From: Flavobacteriales bacterium
GTDB taxonomy: Bacteria > Bacteroidota > Bacteroidia > Flavobacteriales_F > PHOS-HE28
Length of the DNA: 64,000 bases
NCBI GenBank assembly: GCA_016721825.1
Contig: JADKHI010000002.1
Coordinates: forward strand, 558,001 to 622,000
Reading direction: 5' to 3'
The notes beneath the pieces are model-generated. The model worked only from the letters and a program-made list of their open reading frames with translations. It was not told where the DNA came from and made no database searches. Positions within the stretch are counted from its first letter, which is position 1. Each line of letters starts with the position of its first letter. The position numbers were made by a program, and so were the translations under genes. This document shows positions 25,817 through 35,715 of the stretch, in pieces.

Positions 25817-27331
25817 ATGCTCAACCTCCGTAACAGCCTGATCCTCGGGGCGATGGCCCTTTCAGGTATGCTCCAAGCCCAAGATCCCAAGCGTCACCTC
25901 GAGTTCACCATAACAGGGGTGGTGAACGACACGGTGTTCCTGGCGAACTATTACGGCAACAAGCTCTATTACAGCGACACCGCCGTGGCCGACGCCAAGG
26001 GGCATTGCGTGTTCGAGCGGGCCAAAGGCTACAAGGCCGGTGTCTACGCCGTCGTGGTGCCTGGTCCGAAGTACTTCGAGATCTTGGTGAATGAGGCTGA
26101 AGTGGTGATGGAGACGGACACTGCGGACCTGCTCGGCCACTTGAAGGTAAAGCGCTCCCCGGAGAACCAGATCTTCTTGGATTACGTGCGCTTCCTGAAC
26201 ACGAAGAAAAAGGACGGTGAGGCCGTGAAGGCCCGAATGGATGCCACCAGGGACCCGATCGCCAAGGCACGCGACAAGGAGCAGCTGGTCGCGTTGGATA
26301 AGGAGATCAAGGACTACATGAACGCCGCCGTGCAGAAGGCGCCCACGACCTATGCCGCGAGCCTCATCCGCATGAGCATCGAGCCTGACCAAGTGGAGAT
26401 CAAGACCGCTGAGGGCAAGGTGGACAGTTCGGCGACCTATTACCACTACCGCCAGCACTACTGGGACAACACCGACCTTACTGATGAACGTATCCTGCGC
26501 GCGCCGGTGTTCCAGAACAAGTTCGATGAGTACATCGGCAAAGTGGTGCCGCAGATCCCCGACACCATCAACAAGCTCGCGGACGACCTGATCTCGCGTA
26601 TGAGCAGCACACCCGAGCTGTTCAAGTTCGCCGTTCACAACATCACCTACAAGTACGAGACCAGTGAGATCATGGGCATGGACGCGGTCTTTGTGCACAT
26701 GGCCCAGTCCTACTACTGCCCGAAGGGCAATGAGCCCAGCAAGGCCACCTGGATGAGCAAGGACAAGCTTGACAAGCTGTGCGAGCGGGCCAGGAAGCAG
26801 GCACCCATCGTGATCGGGGCCAAGGCCAAGAACATCATCCTGACCGACACCACCGAGCAGCGTTGGATCGACATGTACAAGATGCCCAGCGAGTATGTCC
26901 TGGTCGTATTCTGGGATCCACACTGTGGCCACTGCAAGAAGACCCTGCCCGACCTCTACAAGCAGTACCAGGAGAAGTTGAAGCCCATCGGCGTGGAGGT
27001 TTACTCGGTAGCGAAGGCTACGGACAGCACGCTCTTTGCCGACTGGAAAGCGTTCATCCGTGACAACAAGTTGTACTGGACCAACGTGGGACTGACCTGG
27101 CACGTGTACGCCGATGCCAAGAAGAACAGCGGCAAGTACATCCCACAGTACACCACCATCGAAAGCTTGAACTATGCCGAGGCCTGGGATGTCTTCAGTA
27201 CGCCGCGCTTCTTCCTACTTGATGCGGACCGCAAGATCGTCGGCAAGCAGATCGAACCCGACCAGATCGTGAAGCTGGTAGAGCAGTTGCGGAAGAACAA
27301 GGCGCGGAAGGAAACCGTTCCGAAACCCTGA
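25817..27331 (+). CDS. Exported thioredoxin-like protein (DUF4369 + DUF5106 + redoxin)
   Basis: A 504-residue protein with a signal peptide (MLNLRNSLILGAMALSGMLQAQ). Residues about 28-130 look like DUF4369 (FTITGVVNDTVFLANYYGNKLYYSDTAVAD). The middle (about 150-310) fits DUF5106. The C-terminal third is a thioredoxin fold with the active site DPHCGHCKK (Cys370, Cys373). These proteins act in the Bacteroidota periplasm as disulfide/thiol oxidoreductases. No signal for a specific client is visible. It is monocistronic, with a terminator at 27355-27378. Confidence 0.88.
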   Translation: MLNLRNSLILGAMALSGMLQAQDPKRHLEFTITGVVNDTVFLANYYGNKLYYSDTAVADAKGHCVFERAKGYKAGVYAVVVPGPKYFEILVNEAEVVMETDTADLLGHLKVKRSPENQIFLDYVRFLNTKKKDGEAVKARMDATRDPIAKARDKEQLVALDKEIKDYMNAAVQKAPTTYAASLIRMSIEPDQVEIKTAEGKVDSSATYYHYRQHYWDNTDLTDERILRAPVFQNKFDEYIGKVVPQIPDTINKLADDLISRMSSTPELFKFAVHNITYKYETSEIMGMDAVFVHMAQSYYCPKGNEPSKATWMSKDKLDKLCERARKQAPIVIGAKAKNIILTDTTEQRWIDMYKMPSEYVLVVFWDPHCGHCKKTLPDLYKQYQEKLKPIGVEVYSVAKATDSTLFADWKAFIRDNKLYWTNVGLTWHVYADAKKNSGKYIPQYTTIESLNYAEAWDVFSTPRFFLLDADRKIVGKQIEPDQIVKLVEQLRKNKARKETVPKP

Positions 27332-27354
27332 TCGACCCGACCAGATCAATGACG

Positions 27355-27378
27355 AAGGGCCCCGCAAGGGGCTCTTTG
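27355..27378 (+). terminator. Terminator of the thioredoxin-like gene
   Basis: The stem AAGGGCCCC (27355-27363) pairs with GGGGCTCTT (27368-27376) with one G-T and a GCAA tetraloop, followed by TG. It lies 23 nt after the stop. Confidence 0.7.
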
Positions 27379-27573
27379 CGTTGGATGATGGCCAGGACCA
27401 AGTGAGCCATCGACCTCAACTGGAACGCGTCGGTCACCAGTGACCCGTTGACCTGTTCGCTATCTCACGCGTTGGAGCAACGCGGGCGAGAAAAGATACA
27501 CAGCCAGCAACGCTTACTTCCAACACAGGCTGGTTGCCTGTGCGGCGCTACGGGCACATCTAAGATGCCTGCG

Positions 27574-30500
27574 CTACTCTTCGGTATCGCGGCTCCAGAC
27601 CATCTCGGTGATGCTCTGGCCGTTCTTGAAGTAGAAGGTGCCCCACTTGGCGATCACCTTGCTGTACTCGTCGGCCTTGTTGCCGTTCACCAGCACACGG
27701 CGGATGATCACCTTATTGCCTTCGGTGTAGCTTTCCTCTGTGACGCCTTGGGGATACTCGGTGGCGAGCTTGCTGCGGTTGTAATCCGCGAAGCTCTTGG
27801 GCTGGTTGAGGGCGGTGCGGTCCAACTGCTCCTTGCTGGCCATGCGCTGATCCTGTGAGCGGTTCATCAGTTGTGATTCGCGGTCGGCGAGGCGTTGCTT
27901 CTCTTCAGCCACACGATCGCTCTGCTCCTCCTGAAGCTGATCGCCGCGGTCTTTCATGCGGGCCTGTTCTGCGGCCAGCGCCTCTGCGTTCGCGGTGGCT
28001 TGCGTGGTGCGTTCGTTGCCGGCCTGTGCCAGTTGCCCCAGTTTTTCCTGATGGGCCTGCGCATCGCGCTGCACACCCTCCACGCTCTGGTCATGGCGTT
28101 CGGTCCAGGTGGTGTTGCGGTCAGCGATGGCCGTCTCGGTCCCGAGCTTGCCCTCGTAGGCCTTGCCGCGCTCTACATCGGAACGTTCCCGACGTTGGCG
28201 TTCGGCTTCTGAAAGGCGTTCCTTCTGAGCGGTCACCTCATCGGCATTGGCGCGACGCTGTCCGTCCTTGCCGCTGTACAGACCGGCACCCTCCTCGAAG
28301 GCTTGCTTCTGTCGCACACCACCATCACGGCGCACGGCTGCCTCATCTGTGTTGGCCACTTCCTCGGTGCTCACGTCGGCCTTCAGCTTCTTGATGCGCT
28401 CGTACTTCTCGGCTTCCTCACGGGCACGGGCCTCGCGCATGAACTCGATGGCTTCCTGTTCCTTGCTCACATCAATGGTGCTGCTCTTACGCACCGGCGC
28501 AGGTGGCGGGTCCTCCACCTTCTGTGCGGCCAGTTCAGCTTCGCGGCGCTTGCGGTCGATCTCGGCAAGCAGCTTGTCGATCTGCTCGATCTTGCTCTGG
28601 GGATAGGTATCGTCCGGCTTGATATCCAGGGCCTGCGTATACAGGTCGCGGGCATCCGTGTAGCGGGTCTCACCGAAGGCGGCGTCGGCGTCCACGATGG
28701 TCTGGCGATAGCGCTCCTCACGGGCCTTGTCCCCTTCCATGCGACGGCGCTCCTCTTCCGCTGCGCGGCGAGCGGCCTCGGCATCCTCAGCTTCCTTGCG
28801 GCGACGCTCCTCTTCCAAGCGGCGGGCCTCCTCGGCCTGACGGGCAGCGTCGTCCATCGCCTTCAGCCGGTTGGCCAGTTCGGTCTCGATGCGTGCGAGC
28901 TGATCCTTCGGATACTTCTCTTCTGACTTGATGGCCAACGCGGCCGTGTACTTGTCGCGGGCCACATCGAAGTTGTCAGCGCTGAACGCCAGATCGGCGG
29001 CAGCGATGGCTTCGCGGTACTCCGAATCGATCGCATCCTGTCCAGCCTGCTTGCGGCGGCGCTCCTCTTCCAAGCGGGCCCGCTCGGCGGCATCTTGCTC
29101 AGCTTTCAGGCGTGCTGCTTCGTCGTTGGCGGCGAGTTCGGCAAGAATGCGGTCGATCTCCGCGAGGCGATCGGTCGGGTGCTTCTCCCCCTCCTTGATG
29201 CTCAGCGCATCCGTGTAGTTGGTGCGAGCCGTCTCATATTGCTTGCCACTGAACGCAGCATCAGCCTTGGCCACCAGGTCAGCATAGCGCTTCTCCTTGT
29301 CGGCCTTCTCACGCTCCAAGCGCTCCTTTTCGGCCTTGTCGCGGGCAGAAGCATCCAGCCGTTGTTCGATGCTGGCGATGCGATCCTTCGGATGCTGCTC
29401 GGCCGGTTTTAGCTGCAAGGCGTCCTTGTAATCCTTGAGGGCTTCGGCCAACTTTTCACCGTCGAAGTTCTTGTCCGCCCGTTCGACAAGCTCGTTGTAC
29501 TTGGCATCGAGTTCCTGGCGCTTGCGCTCTTCCTCGGCCAAGCGGGCGAGTTCCGCCAACTTCGCATCGATCTCGGTGATCTTCTGCTTCGGGTAGACCT
29601 CTTCAGGCTTCACCCCGGAGGCTTCTTGGTACTTGGTCTTGGCCGCCTCGTAGTTCTCGTTTTTGAACAGATCGTTGGCGTTGTCCACCAGCTTCTGGTA
29701 GCGGGCCTCCTTCTCCTGCTTCGCTTTCTCTTCCTCCTCCAGTCGCTTGGCGTCCGCGATCGCCTTGTCGATCGCCAGGAGCTGGTCCTTCGGATACTTC
29801 TCGGCAGCCTTCAACTTGATGGCCTCGTTGTAGCCGCTCTTCGCATCGTCCCACTTCTTGTCACGGAAGGCGGCGTCAGCAGTAGCCAGTGCAGCAGCGT
29901 AGGCCTCATCCAGCTCCTTCTTCTTGCGGTCCGCTTCGGCCTGCTTGTCCGCATCGGCGATGGCCTTGTCAATGGCCCCGAGCTGATCCTTCGGATACTT
30001 CTCGGCTGCCTTCAAGCCCAAGGCTTCGTTGTAACCAGCCTTCGCCTCGTCCCACTTCTTGTCGCGGAAAGCAGCGTCGCCCTTGGCGATGGCGGCCTTG
30101 TAGTTCGCTTCCAGTTCCTTGGCGAGTCGCTCCTCCTCATCCTTCTTCGCCTTGTCCGCCAACGCCTTGTCAATGGCGCCGAGCTGGTCCTTCGGATACT
30201 TCTCTTCAGCCTTAATGCCCAGGGCTTCGTTGTACTTCGTCTTCGCCTGTTCCCAGTTCTGGGCCTTGAACGCGGCATCAGCGGCCACGATGGCGGCCTG
30301 GTACTTGGCTTCGAGCTCCTTGGCTTTCTTCTCCTCGGCTTCCTTGTTGGCGAGCTCATCCAGCTTCTTCGTGATGGCGGCGAGCTGGTCTTTGGGGTAC
30401 TGCTCAGTAGGTTTCAGCCCCGAGGCCTCGGTGTACTTGGTGCGAGCCTCCTCGTACTTCGCGCCTTTGAACGAAGCGTCGGCAGCGGTGATAGCGGCCT

Positions 30501-31417
30501 TGTACTTCTCCTCCAGTTCCTTCGCCTTGCGCTCTTCCTCTGCCTTCTTGGCCAGGTCGTCAATGAAGGCCTGACATTCCTTGATCTTGCCTTTCGGATA
30601 GGCCTCTTCCTCCTTCACGTCGCTGGCGGCGCTGTACTTGGCCTTCGCTCCTTCGTAGTCCTTCTTCCCGAACAGGCCATCCGCTTCCTTGATCAGTGCA
30701 GCGTACTCTTCGTTCTTCTTCTTGTCACCTTCCAGCTCATCGAGCTTCATCTTGGCATCACTAAGCCTGGCGGTGGCCTTGGGTTCGGCGGGCTTCAAGG
30801 CCAGCGCACCGTTGAACGCCTCCACGGCCTTCTTGTAATCCGCAGCGGCCATGGCAGCTTCCCCATTGGCCATGGCCTTCTTGAAGTCCTCCTCGGCGTT
30901 GGCCTCACGCTTCTTCTTGGCGTCGTACTCCTGCATCAGCCGCGCGATCTCGCTGCGGATCTGCTCGGTGTACTGTAGGTCCCAGGTCACCTCGCTGGTG
31001 GTGGCGTCGAACTTGGCTTTGCCGATGGGTTGCTGAAGCACGCTGGAAATCCATGCCCGGCAGCTCATTGAACAAGGTCATCTCCACGTTCATGCCGTGG
31101 CCGCCGGTCCGCTCCTCCTCTGGAATGTTACGCGTGTCGATGGTGATGTTCTTGGCCACCATGCCACCCTTGCCGTAAACGATCTTGTAGTCGCTGCCGT
31201 AGTCGAGGTTGAACTCGTACTTACCGCTCGCGTTCGTAGTGGTCTCCGCCAGCTTCGCGCCGTTCTTGAAGACGCTCACCACCACGCCGTCCAGTTTCTT
31301 GGAGCTGATGTAGTCCTTCACCGTGCCATACACGTACACGTTGTCCACCTGCCCGAAGAGCAGGGAGGACAGACAGACGGCCATGACCGTCCAGAGCAGT
31401 CGCGTTCGCAGCATCAT
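27574..31417 (-). CDS. Very long exported TPR-like repeat/coiled-coil protein, apparent 1-nt frameshift
   Basis: If one base is removed near 31045 this is a 1280-residue protein. The N-terminal segment (start ATG 31417, preceded by AAGGAAG) has a signal peptide (MMLRTRLLWTVMAVCLSSLLFGQ) and a carboxypeptidase-regulatory-like domain (VYGTVKDYISSKKLDGVVVSVF) to MTLFNELPGMDF. The next frame then continues SVLQQPIGKAKF. About 11 repeats of roughly 67-75 residues follow (AAFRDKKWDEAKAGYNEALGLKAAEKYPKDQL type), each a TPR-like helix pair plus a charged linker. After a Lys/Glu/Arg-rich region, the C-terminal module reads YSKVIAKWGTFYFKNGQ. Both ends match the paralog at 9011-10237. An envelope-spanning or scaffold role is inferred. 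As it stands the sequence would be translated as two frames. Confidence 0.8.
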
Positions 31418-31522
31418 CTTCCTTTGCAGGTATCGGTCCGTAAGGCTTGACGCCCAAGCGGTTCCGGTGCGCCAATTTACGACAACTTTGGACCCAGCGG
31501 GGCCTCGGGCCTCCATCGGGAC

Positions 31523-32644
31523 ATGATCAGCATCTGGGAACAGCGTTCGTTCGTAGGGGAACCGCATCTGGTGGTGGTGGGTGCAGGCATCGTGGGCCTC
31601 TTCACGGCCTTGCACTACCAACGGAAGCATCCGGCCCATCGCGTGTGGGTGCTGGAGCGCGGTCCGCACCCCAGTGGCGCCAGCGTGAAGAACGCCGGTT
31701 TCGCCTGCTTCGGAAGCCCCAGCGAGCTGCTGGCGGACATCGCTGCGGAAGGCGAAGCGGCCGCCCTTGCGCGTGTGGAAGAGCGCTGGCTCGGGCTGCG
31801 GGAACTGCGCGCCGAGCTGGGCGACGGCAACATCGGTTTCGAGGCCACGGGTGGTCATGAGCTGTTCGGGAACGACCTGCTGTACACGCTCGTAGCTGAA
31901 GGGTTCGATGGGCTGAACCGTTCGCTCCACAGCATTTTCGGCCGTTCCGTGTATGAATGGCACGATCCCCGGAAAGGTGACCTCGGCCTGCGCACCGAAC
32001 ACCTTGCCTTTACCGACCTGGAAGGCCCGGTGGACAGCGGAAAGCTCATGCGGACGCTGCTTGCCAAGGTGCAGGCGGAAGGTGTGCAGGTCCACTTCAG
32101 CGTTGGGGTGAAGGCCATTGAAGAAAGCGCTGATGGCGTCGTGTTGCAGCTGGCCTCAGGCGAACAGCTGCGCGCCGCGCAGGTGGTGGTGGCCACGAAC
32201 GGGTACGCCCGCGAACTGCTGCCCCAGTTGGACGTGCAGCCCGCCCGGGGCCAGGTGCTGCTCACCGCTCCCATTCCCGGTTTGCGCTTGAAGGGTACGT
32301 ATCACGCTGACGAAGGCTACCTCTACTTCCGCGACTTTGCTGGCGGCGTGCTGCTGGGCGGCGGCCGCAATCTGGACAAGGCCGGCGAAGCCACTACGGA
32401 AGATGCCGTGACACCGCAGATCCAGGAGCACCTTGAACAGCTGCTGCGCACCACCATCCTCCCCGATCAGCCGTTCACCATCGCGCGGCGTTGGAGCGGC
32501 GTCATGGGATTCGGAAGCGACGGGAAAACGCCCTTGGTGGAACGTGTCTCGCCGCATGTGGTGGCAGCGGTGCGCCTCAGTGGCATGGGCGTGGCCATCG
32601 GGATCCGGGTGGCGCGGAGGGCGGCGGGGTTGGTGGGGGAATAG
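31523..32644 (+). CDS. FAD-dependent oxidoreductase (DAO family)
   Basis: A 373-residue flavoenzyme. It has the N-terminal dinucleotide-binding motif VVVGAGIVG (G20, G22, G25) followed by the acidic ribose contact VLERG, then GASVKNAGFACFG. The second FAD block is AAQVVVATNGYA and the C-terminal block is RLSGMGVAIGIRVARRAA. This is the D-amino-acid oxidase/glycine oxidase-like (DAO, PF01266-type) fold that oxidises amine-containing substrates. The exact substrate cannot be read from the sequence. It is divergent from the repeat protein, with a 105-bp intergenic region. Confidence 0.88.
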   Translation: MISIWEQRSFVGEPHLVVVGAGIVGLFTALHYQRKHPAHRVWVLERGPHPSGASVKNAGFACFGSPSELLADIAAEGEAAALARVEERWLGLRELRAELGDGNIGFEATGGHELFGNDLLYTLVAEGFDGLNRSLHSIFGRSVYEWHDPRKGDLGLRTEHLAFTDLEGPVDSGKLMRTLLAKVQAEGVQVHFSVGVKAIEESADGVVLQLASGEQLRAAQVVVATNGYARELLPQLDVQPARGQVLLTAPIPGLRLKGTYHADEGYLYFRDFAGGVLLGGGRNLDKAGEATTEDAVTPQIQEHLEQLLRTTILPDQPFTIARRWSGVMGFGSDGKTPLVERVSPHVVAAVRLSGMGVAIGIRVARRAAGLVGE

Positions 32645-32718
32645 GCTGAGATTCTAGCCGGGTCACTCAACACACGGGAGTGTTCCGCGATTGCGATAAT
32701 GCCTGGGCGTGGAGATGT

Positions 32719-33216
32719 CTATTCTACGGGCATTAGCATTACAATATAATTCGCATCACTCAAGGAAATTGAGAGACCTACCTTGCCATTATTAGTGGTG
32801 AACAAATCTGCTTTTCGTATCCATCCATCACCCGCAACAGTTGCGCGACACATATTTTCATAGTCGTCCCATCCCGAGGCATAGCTCGGTATATGGAAGT
32901 CATCAAGTTTATTATCAGGGTTCCCATATAGCTTGGTCATTTCAATACGAACCCTAGCCCATTCAAACATTGAATCATGATAGCCCAACGGCGTTTGATT
33001 GTGAATCATTACCACAATTCCGTCAGCTCCAACATGCCAAGCTCCATCTATGGCTCCTTCTCCAGTAGGTGATATCCCTACGTTCTTAGCAACATCTATT
33101 GCAGCGGTTTGGGCAACGCAGCTAGACGTTCCAGAAAAACTGAGTACTAACGTGGCACAGAAGGCTATCGAACAACACACATTTTTAACTTCCAGCATTG
33201 TCGCTTTCACCTTCAT
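32719..33216 (-). CDS. Exported orphan protein in an AT-richer segment
   Basis: 165 residues if started at ATG 33216 (an ATG at 33198 is also possible, and the frame is open to 33285). A hydrophobic segment followed by CVAQ (NVCCSIAFCATLVLSFSGTSSCVAQ, within positions 6-36) is a signal peptide. The remainder (AWHVGADGIVVMIHN, GWIRKADLFTTNNGKVGLSISLSDANYIVMLMP) matches no family I know. Base composition is clearly lower in GC than the surroundings, with many A/T third positions, as in the next gene. Both lie just downstream of tRNA-Thr, which suggests acquisition. Confidence 0.65.
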   Translation of the reverse strand: MKVKATMLEVKNVCCSIAFCATLVLSFSGTSSCVAQTAAIDVAKNVGISPTGEGAIDGAWHVGADGIVVMIHNQTPLGYHDSMFEWARVRIEMTKLYGNPDNKLDDFHIPSYASGWDDYENMCRATVAGDGWIRKADLFTTNNGKVGLSISLSDANYIVMLMPVE

Positions 33217-33344
33217 TGAAGCTTCATTCAAAGTTGAGTGGCCCTTACCTTCCATTCGATTCACATTCAAACTTAGTCGAGTCAAACTAGCAATCGAGAT
33301 AGAACGGATGTCTACAAACTATACACCACCGAAGGCCTGAACAA

Positions 33345-33779
33345 TCAAGCGACGAAGAAACTCGTAATTCGTTTTGCCAGCAAATCGTCCTCCTCCTGAG
33401 TAGCAAACTTTGCCTGCACCTGATTGCCGTTGACCCTAAATGAAATCACGCGCCACTCAGGGTTAGCATGTGTGTCCGCCATGGCGAACATGACGACCTC
33501 TGTCTTGCGACCCGTAATAGGCCACGTACCAGAAATCGATGCGCTGCACTCGTCGTGGCTGAAACCCAAGTTCTTCACAGCAACATTACTGAACCCGGTT
33601 GCTCGGAGCGTTGCTTCCACCATCACCAGAGCGGGCATCAGCTTACTTTCCAGAATGGTCCGAAAGGCCTTCGAGAACTCTTGTATCATGAAGTCATTCG
33701 CCTCTCTCACTTTTGCTTCATTAGCACGGTGGGCTTCCAATTGGTTGCGCATCTGCACAAGTCGTTGATCTTCCGTCAT
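33345..33779 (-). CDS. Orphan cytoplasmic hypothetical protein
   Basis: A 144-residue protein without a signal peptide. A helical N-terminal half (DQRLVQMRNQLEAHRANEAKVREANDFMIQEFSKAF) is followed by a beta-rich part with SISGTWPITGRKTEVVMFAM and WRVISFRVNGNQVQAKFATQEED. The family is not recognised. Like its neighbour it uses more A/T-ending codons than the rest of the window. Confidence 0.65.
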   Translation of the reverse strand: MTEDQRLVQMRNQLEAHRANEAKVREANDFMIQEFSKAFRTILESKLMPALVMVEATLRATGFSNVAVKNLGFSHDECSASISGTWPITGRKTEVVMFAMADTHANPEWRVISFRVNGNQVQAKFATQEEDDLLAKRITSFFVA

Positions 33780-33897
33780 GGCTCTCGTTTTCCGATTCAG
33801 GTGCAGCTTTCATACCGGCTCATCTTGTCAGGGCAATCTGACAGAAGATTGGTCAAAGTGACTCGAAGTCCTTATCCTCTGAACCAATTGAAAGACG

Positions 33898-33925
33898 AAG
33901 CCCCCCAACTTTCGCTGAAGGGCTT
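33898..33925 (-). terminator. GAAA-capped terminator hairpin downstream of tRNA-Thr
   Basis: On the minus strand, AAGCCCTTCAGC-GAAA-GTTGGGGGGCTT forms a 12-bp helix with several G-T pairs and a GNRA tetraloop, followed by CGTCTTTC. It begins 13 nt after the tRNA 3' end. Confidence 0.65.
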
Positions 33926-33938
33926 GCTGCTGTAAGAG

Positions 33939-34010
33939 AGCCTCCTTTCGGATTTGAACCGAAGACCTGCTCATTACGAATGAGCTGCTCTACCGCTGAG
34001 CTAAGGAGGC
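33939..34010 (-). tRNA. tRNA-Thr (anticodon CGT)
   Basis: The cloverleaf is complete. The 7-bp acceptor stem is GCCTCCT/AGGAGGC, the D arm GCTC/GAGC, and the anticodon arm GCTCA-TTCGTAA-TGAGC (anticodon CGT, reading ACG). The variable loop is AGGTC and the T arm TTCGG-TTCAAAT-CCGAA. The discriminator base is T. CCA is not encoded. Length is 72 nt. Confidence 0.95.
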
Positions 34011-34311
34011 TTTACGACCCGAGCGGCTGGCCGTTCGGGGGCGGCAAATGTAGGAAGCTCCGGCGAACCGCCGTCAAACCCGTGCATCGTTGTTCGGGGC
34101 GCATGTCAGCTCCCCCTACGCCCCCTCGTAGCTCCGACCTGGTCACCATCGCAGATGCTTCGGTGCTCAGGTCGGACGAGGGGGATCAGAAGCCGCGCCC
34201 CGATCACTACTTCGTGGTCAGAGCACCCACAGAGGACTCAGCGCACAGGAGGAACACAAAGGAGCGACGTTCCGGATCCATCTGTGTCATCTGCGACATC
34301 TGCGGTTACGA
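34011..34311. other. 301-bp gene-free region with a 9-bp triplicate
   Basis: No supported gene. Near its end (34281-34307) three consecutive 9-mers, TCTGTGTCA, TCTGCGACA and TCTGCGGTT, form a short imperfect tandem repeat. The minus-strand gene at 34312 ends directly beside it, and no terminator hairpin was found. Confidence 0.45.
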
Positions 34312-35583
34312 TCACTGCTTCGTGAAGCGGGCGATGAGGGTTCCGTTCTGCAGGACGCTGTAGAGGCCGGTGGCCAGGCCTTCCACGTTCATGCTGGCTG
34401 TGGTGAGGCCAATGGCGGTGCGGTCAGCGCGTACGGTGCGGCCGGTGGCATCCACGATCGTGAAGGCGCCCATCTGTGGCAAGCGAATACTGATGAGCTG
34501 TGTAGCGGGGTTCGGGAACACGGAGCCCTTCACTTCGCCGGCTTCGGCCATGCCGCTGGTGCTGCGCAGATCAAGCGCAAGGCGACCGGGAGCAACGCCA
34601 ACGGCCAAAGTGTTCAGTACCGTGCCATCGTAGCCCATCACGTGCAGGTCACCGCTGGTGAGAAAGTCCGTGGTGGTGGCATACATGATGCTGTTGATGG
34701 GGTCATCGAGCAGGCCGTAAACGAAGGGCGAGCCGGCGAGGGTGTCGAGCACGGCATCACTGCCGAGGTTGAAGCGGGCCAGCTGGCTCTGTGCGTACTC
34801 GAGGAAGTAGATGTTGCCATCGGCCAGGGCGCTGGCGGCGCAACCGCTGTTCACGGCCACGTTGTTGGTGTAAGTGAGCGCACCGCTGCTGCGGCCGATC
34901 TTGCTGATGCTGCTGCCGCTGAAGTCCTTGTTGTTGAAGGCGTAGATGGCATCGGCCGTCACCATGAGGTTCTCGGGGTTCTTCCCTTCGGGACCCAGGT
35001 CGATGCTGCCGGTCCAGCTATCCGTGGCGAGGTCGAGCACACCCACCAGGCCGACGGCATTGCCCCAGTCGAAGCCGTTGTTCACAGCGATGTAGGCCTT
35101 GCCATCCGCGATCTCCACGTCCTGACAGCTATAAGGCAACGTCGCGCTGTCGATGCTGTAGAGCAGGTCCAGGGTGGCCTTGTCAAGCACTTCAACGTAA
35201 TGTGACAGCCCACCCACTTCACCCTGCGTGCAGATGATGCGATCATCCGCAATGGCGAACTGGCGGATTCCATGCACGATGGTCTGGTCCAGCAGCTGGA
35301 AGTTGTCGGCGTCGTACTTCAGCAGGAAGGAATCGGCGGCCACATAGATGGCGCCATTGTCCACCGCGACATGGTTACCGAAGCGCGCATCGGCAACGGT
35401 GGCCACGGTCTGGTAGGTGCCAGCGTTGGGGTCGTAGCTGCCGAGCGAAACGGGCACCACCTGGGTCTGGGTGCTCATGTCGTAGTAGCCTTCGTTCAGC
35501 ACCAGCACTTGGTGTACGGTGGTCTGTGCGTTGAGCGTCAACACGGCGGCCAGCAGGCTGGCAGAAGTAAGGGTACGATACAT
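34312..35583 (-). CDS. Secreted YncE/DUF5074-like beta-propeller with T9SS domain, cobalamin-riboswitch controlled (BtuG-like)
   Basis: A 423-residue protein from ATG 35583 with a signal peptide (MYRTLTSASLLAAVLTLNAQ). Most of it is a repeated-blade propeller of YncE type: AVDNGAIYVAADSFLLKYD, QFAIADDRIICTQG, VEIADGKAYIAVNNGFDWG, LMVTADAIYAFNNK and SALADGNIYFLEY. The C-terminus is a T9SS type A sorting domain (VKGSVFPNPATQLISIRL to LIARFTKQ). A cobalamin riboswitch lies 133 nt upstream on the same strand. In Bacteroides, surface beta-propeller proteins of the BtuG type capture vitamin B12 for BtuB. A comparable role here, exported by T9SS instead of as a lipoprotein, is inferred from fold plus riboswitch. 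Confidence 0.82.
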   Translation of the reverse strand: MYRTLTSASLLAAVLTLNAQTTVHQVLVLNEGYYDMSTQTQVVPVSLGSYDPNAGTYQTVATVADARFGNHVAVDNGAIYVAADSFLLKYDADNFQLLDQTIVHGIRQFAIADDRIICTQGEVGGLSHYVEVLDKATLDLLYSIDSATLPYSCQDVEIADGKAYIAVNNGFDWGNAVGLVGVLDLATDSWTGSIDLGPEGKNPENLMVTADAIYAFNNKDFSGSSISKIGRSSGALTYTNNVAVNSGCAASALADGNIYFLEYAQSQLARFNLGSDAVLDTLAGSPFVYGLLDDPINSIMYATTTDFLTSGDLHVMGYDGTVLNTLAVGVAPGRLALDLRSTSGMAEAGEVKGSVFPNPATQLISIRLPQMGAFTIVDATGRTVRADRTAIGLTTASMNVEGLATGLYSVLQNGTLIARFTKQ

Positions 35584-35715
35584 TGAACTGGGGTTTTGCG
35601 CTGCTTTCTCCGAGCAGCAAGTGGATGAAATACCCCGGGAACGAACGGATGCCGATCGCAAGCACCCAGCTCTTTCCCGGAGCTGTTGACTGACGAAGCC
35701 CTTGCGAGCCCCGGC

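Noticed and set aside
34011..34363. A plus-strand open frame starting at 33980 and running through the tRNA.
   Set aside because: It overlaps a perfect tRNA-Thr on the other strand, has low-complexity composition and no domain.
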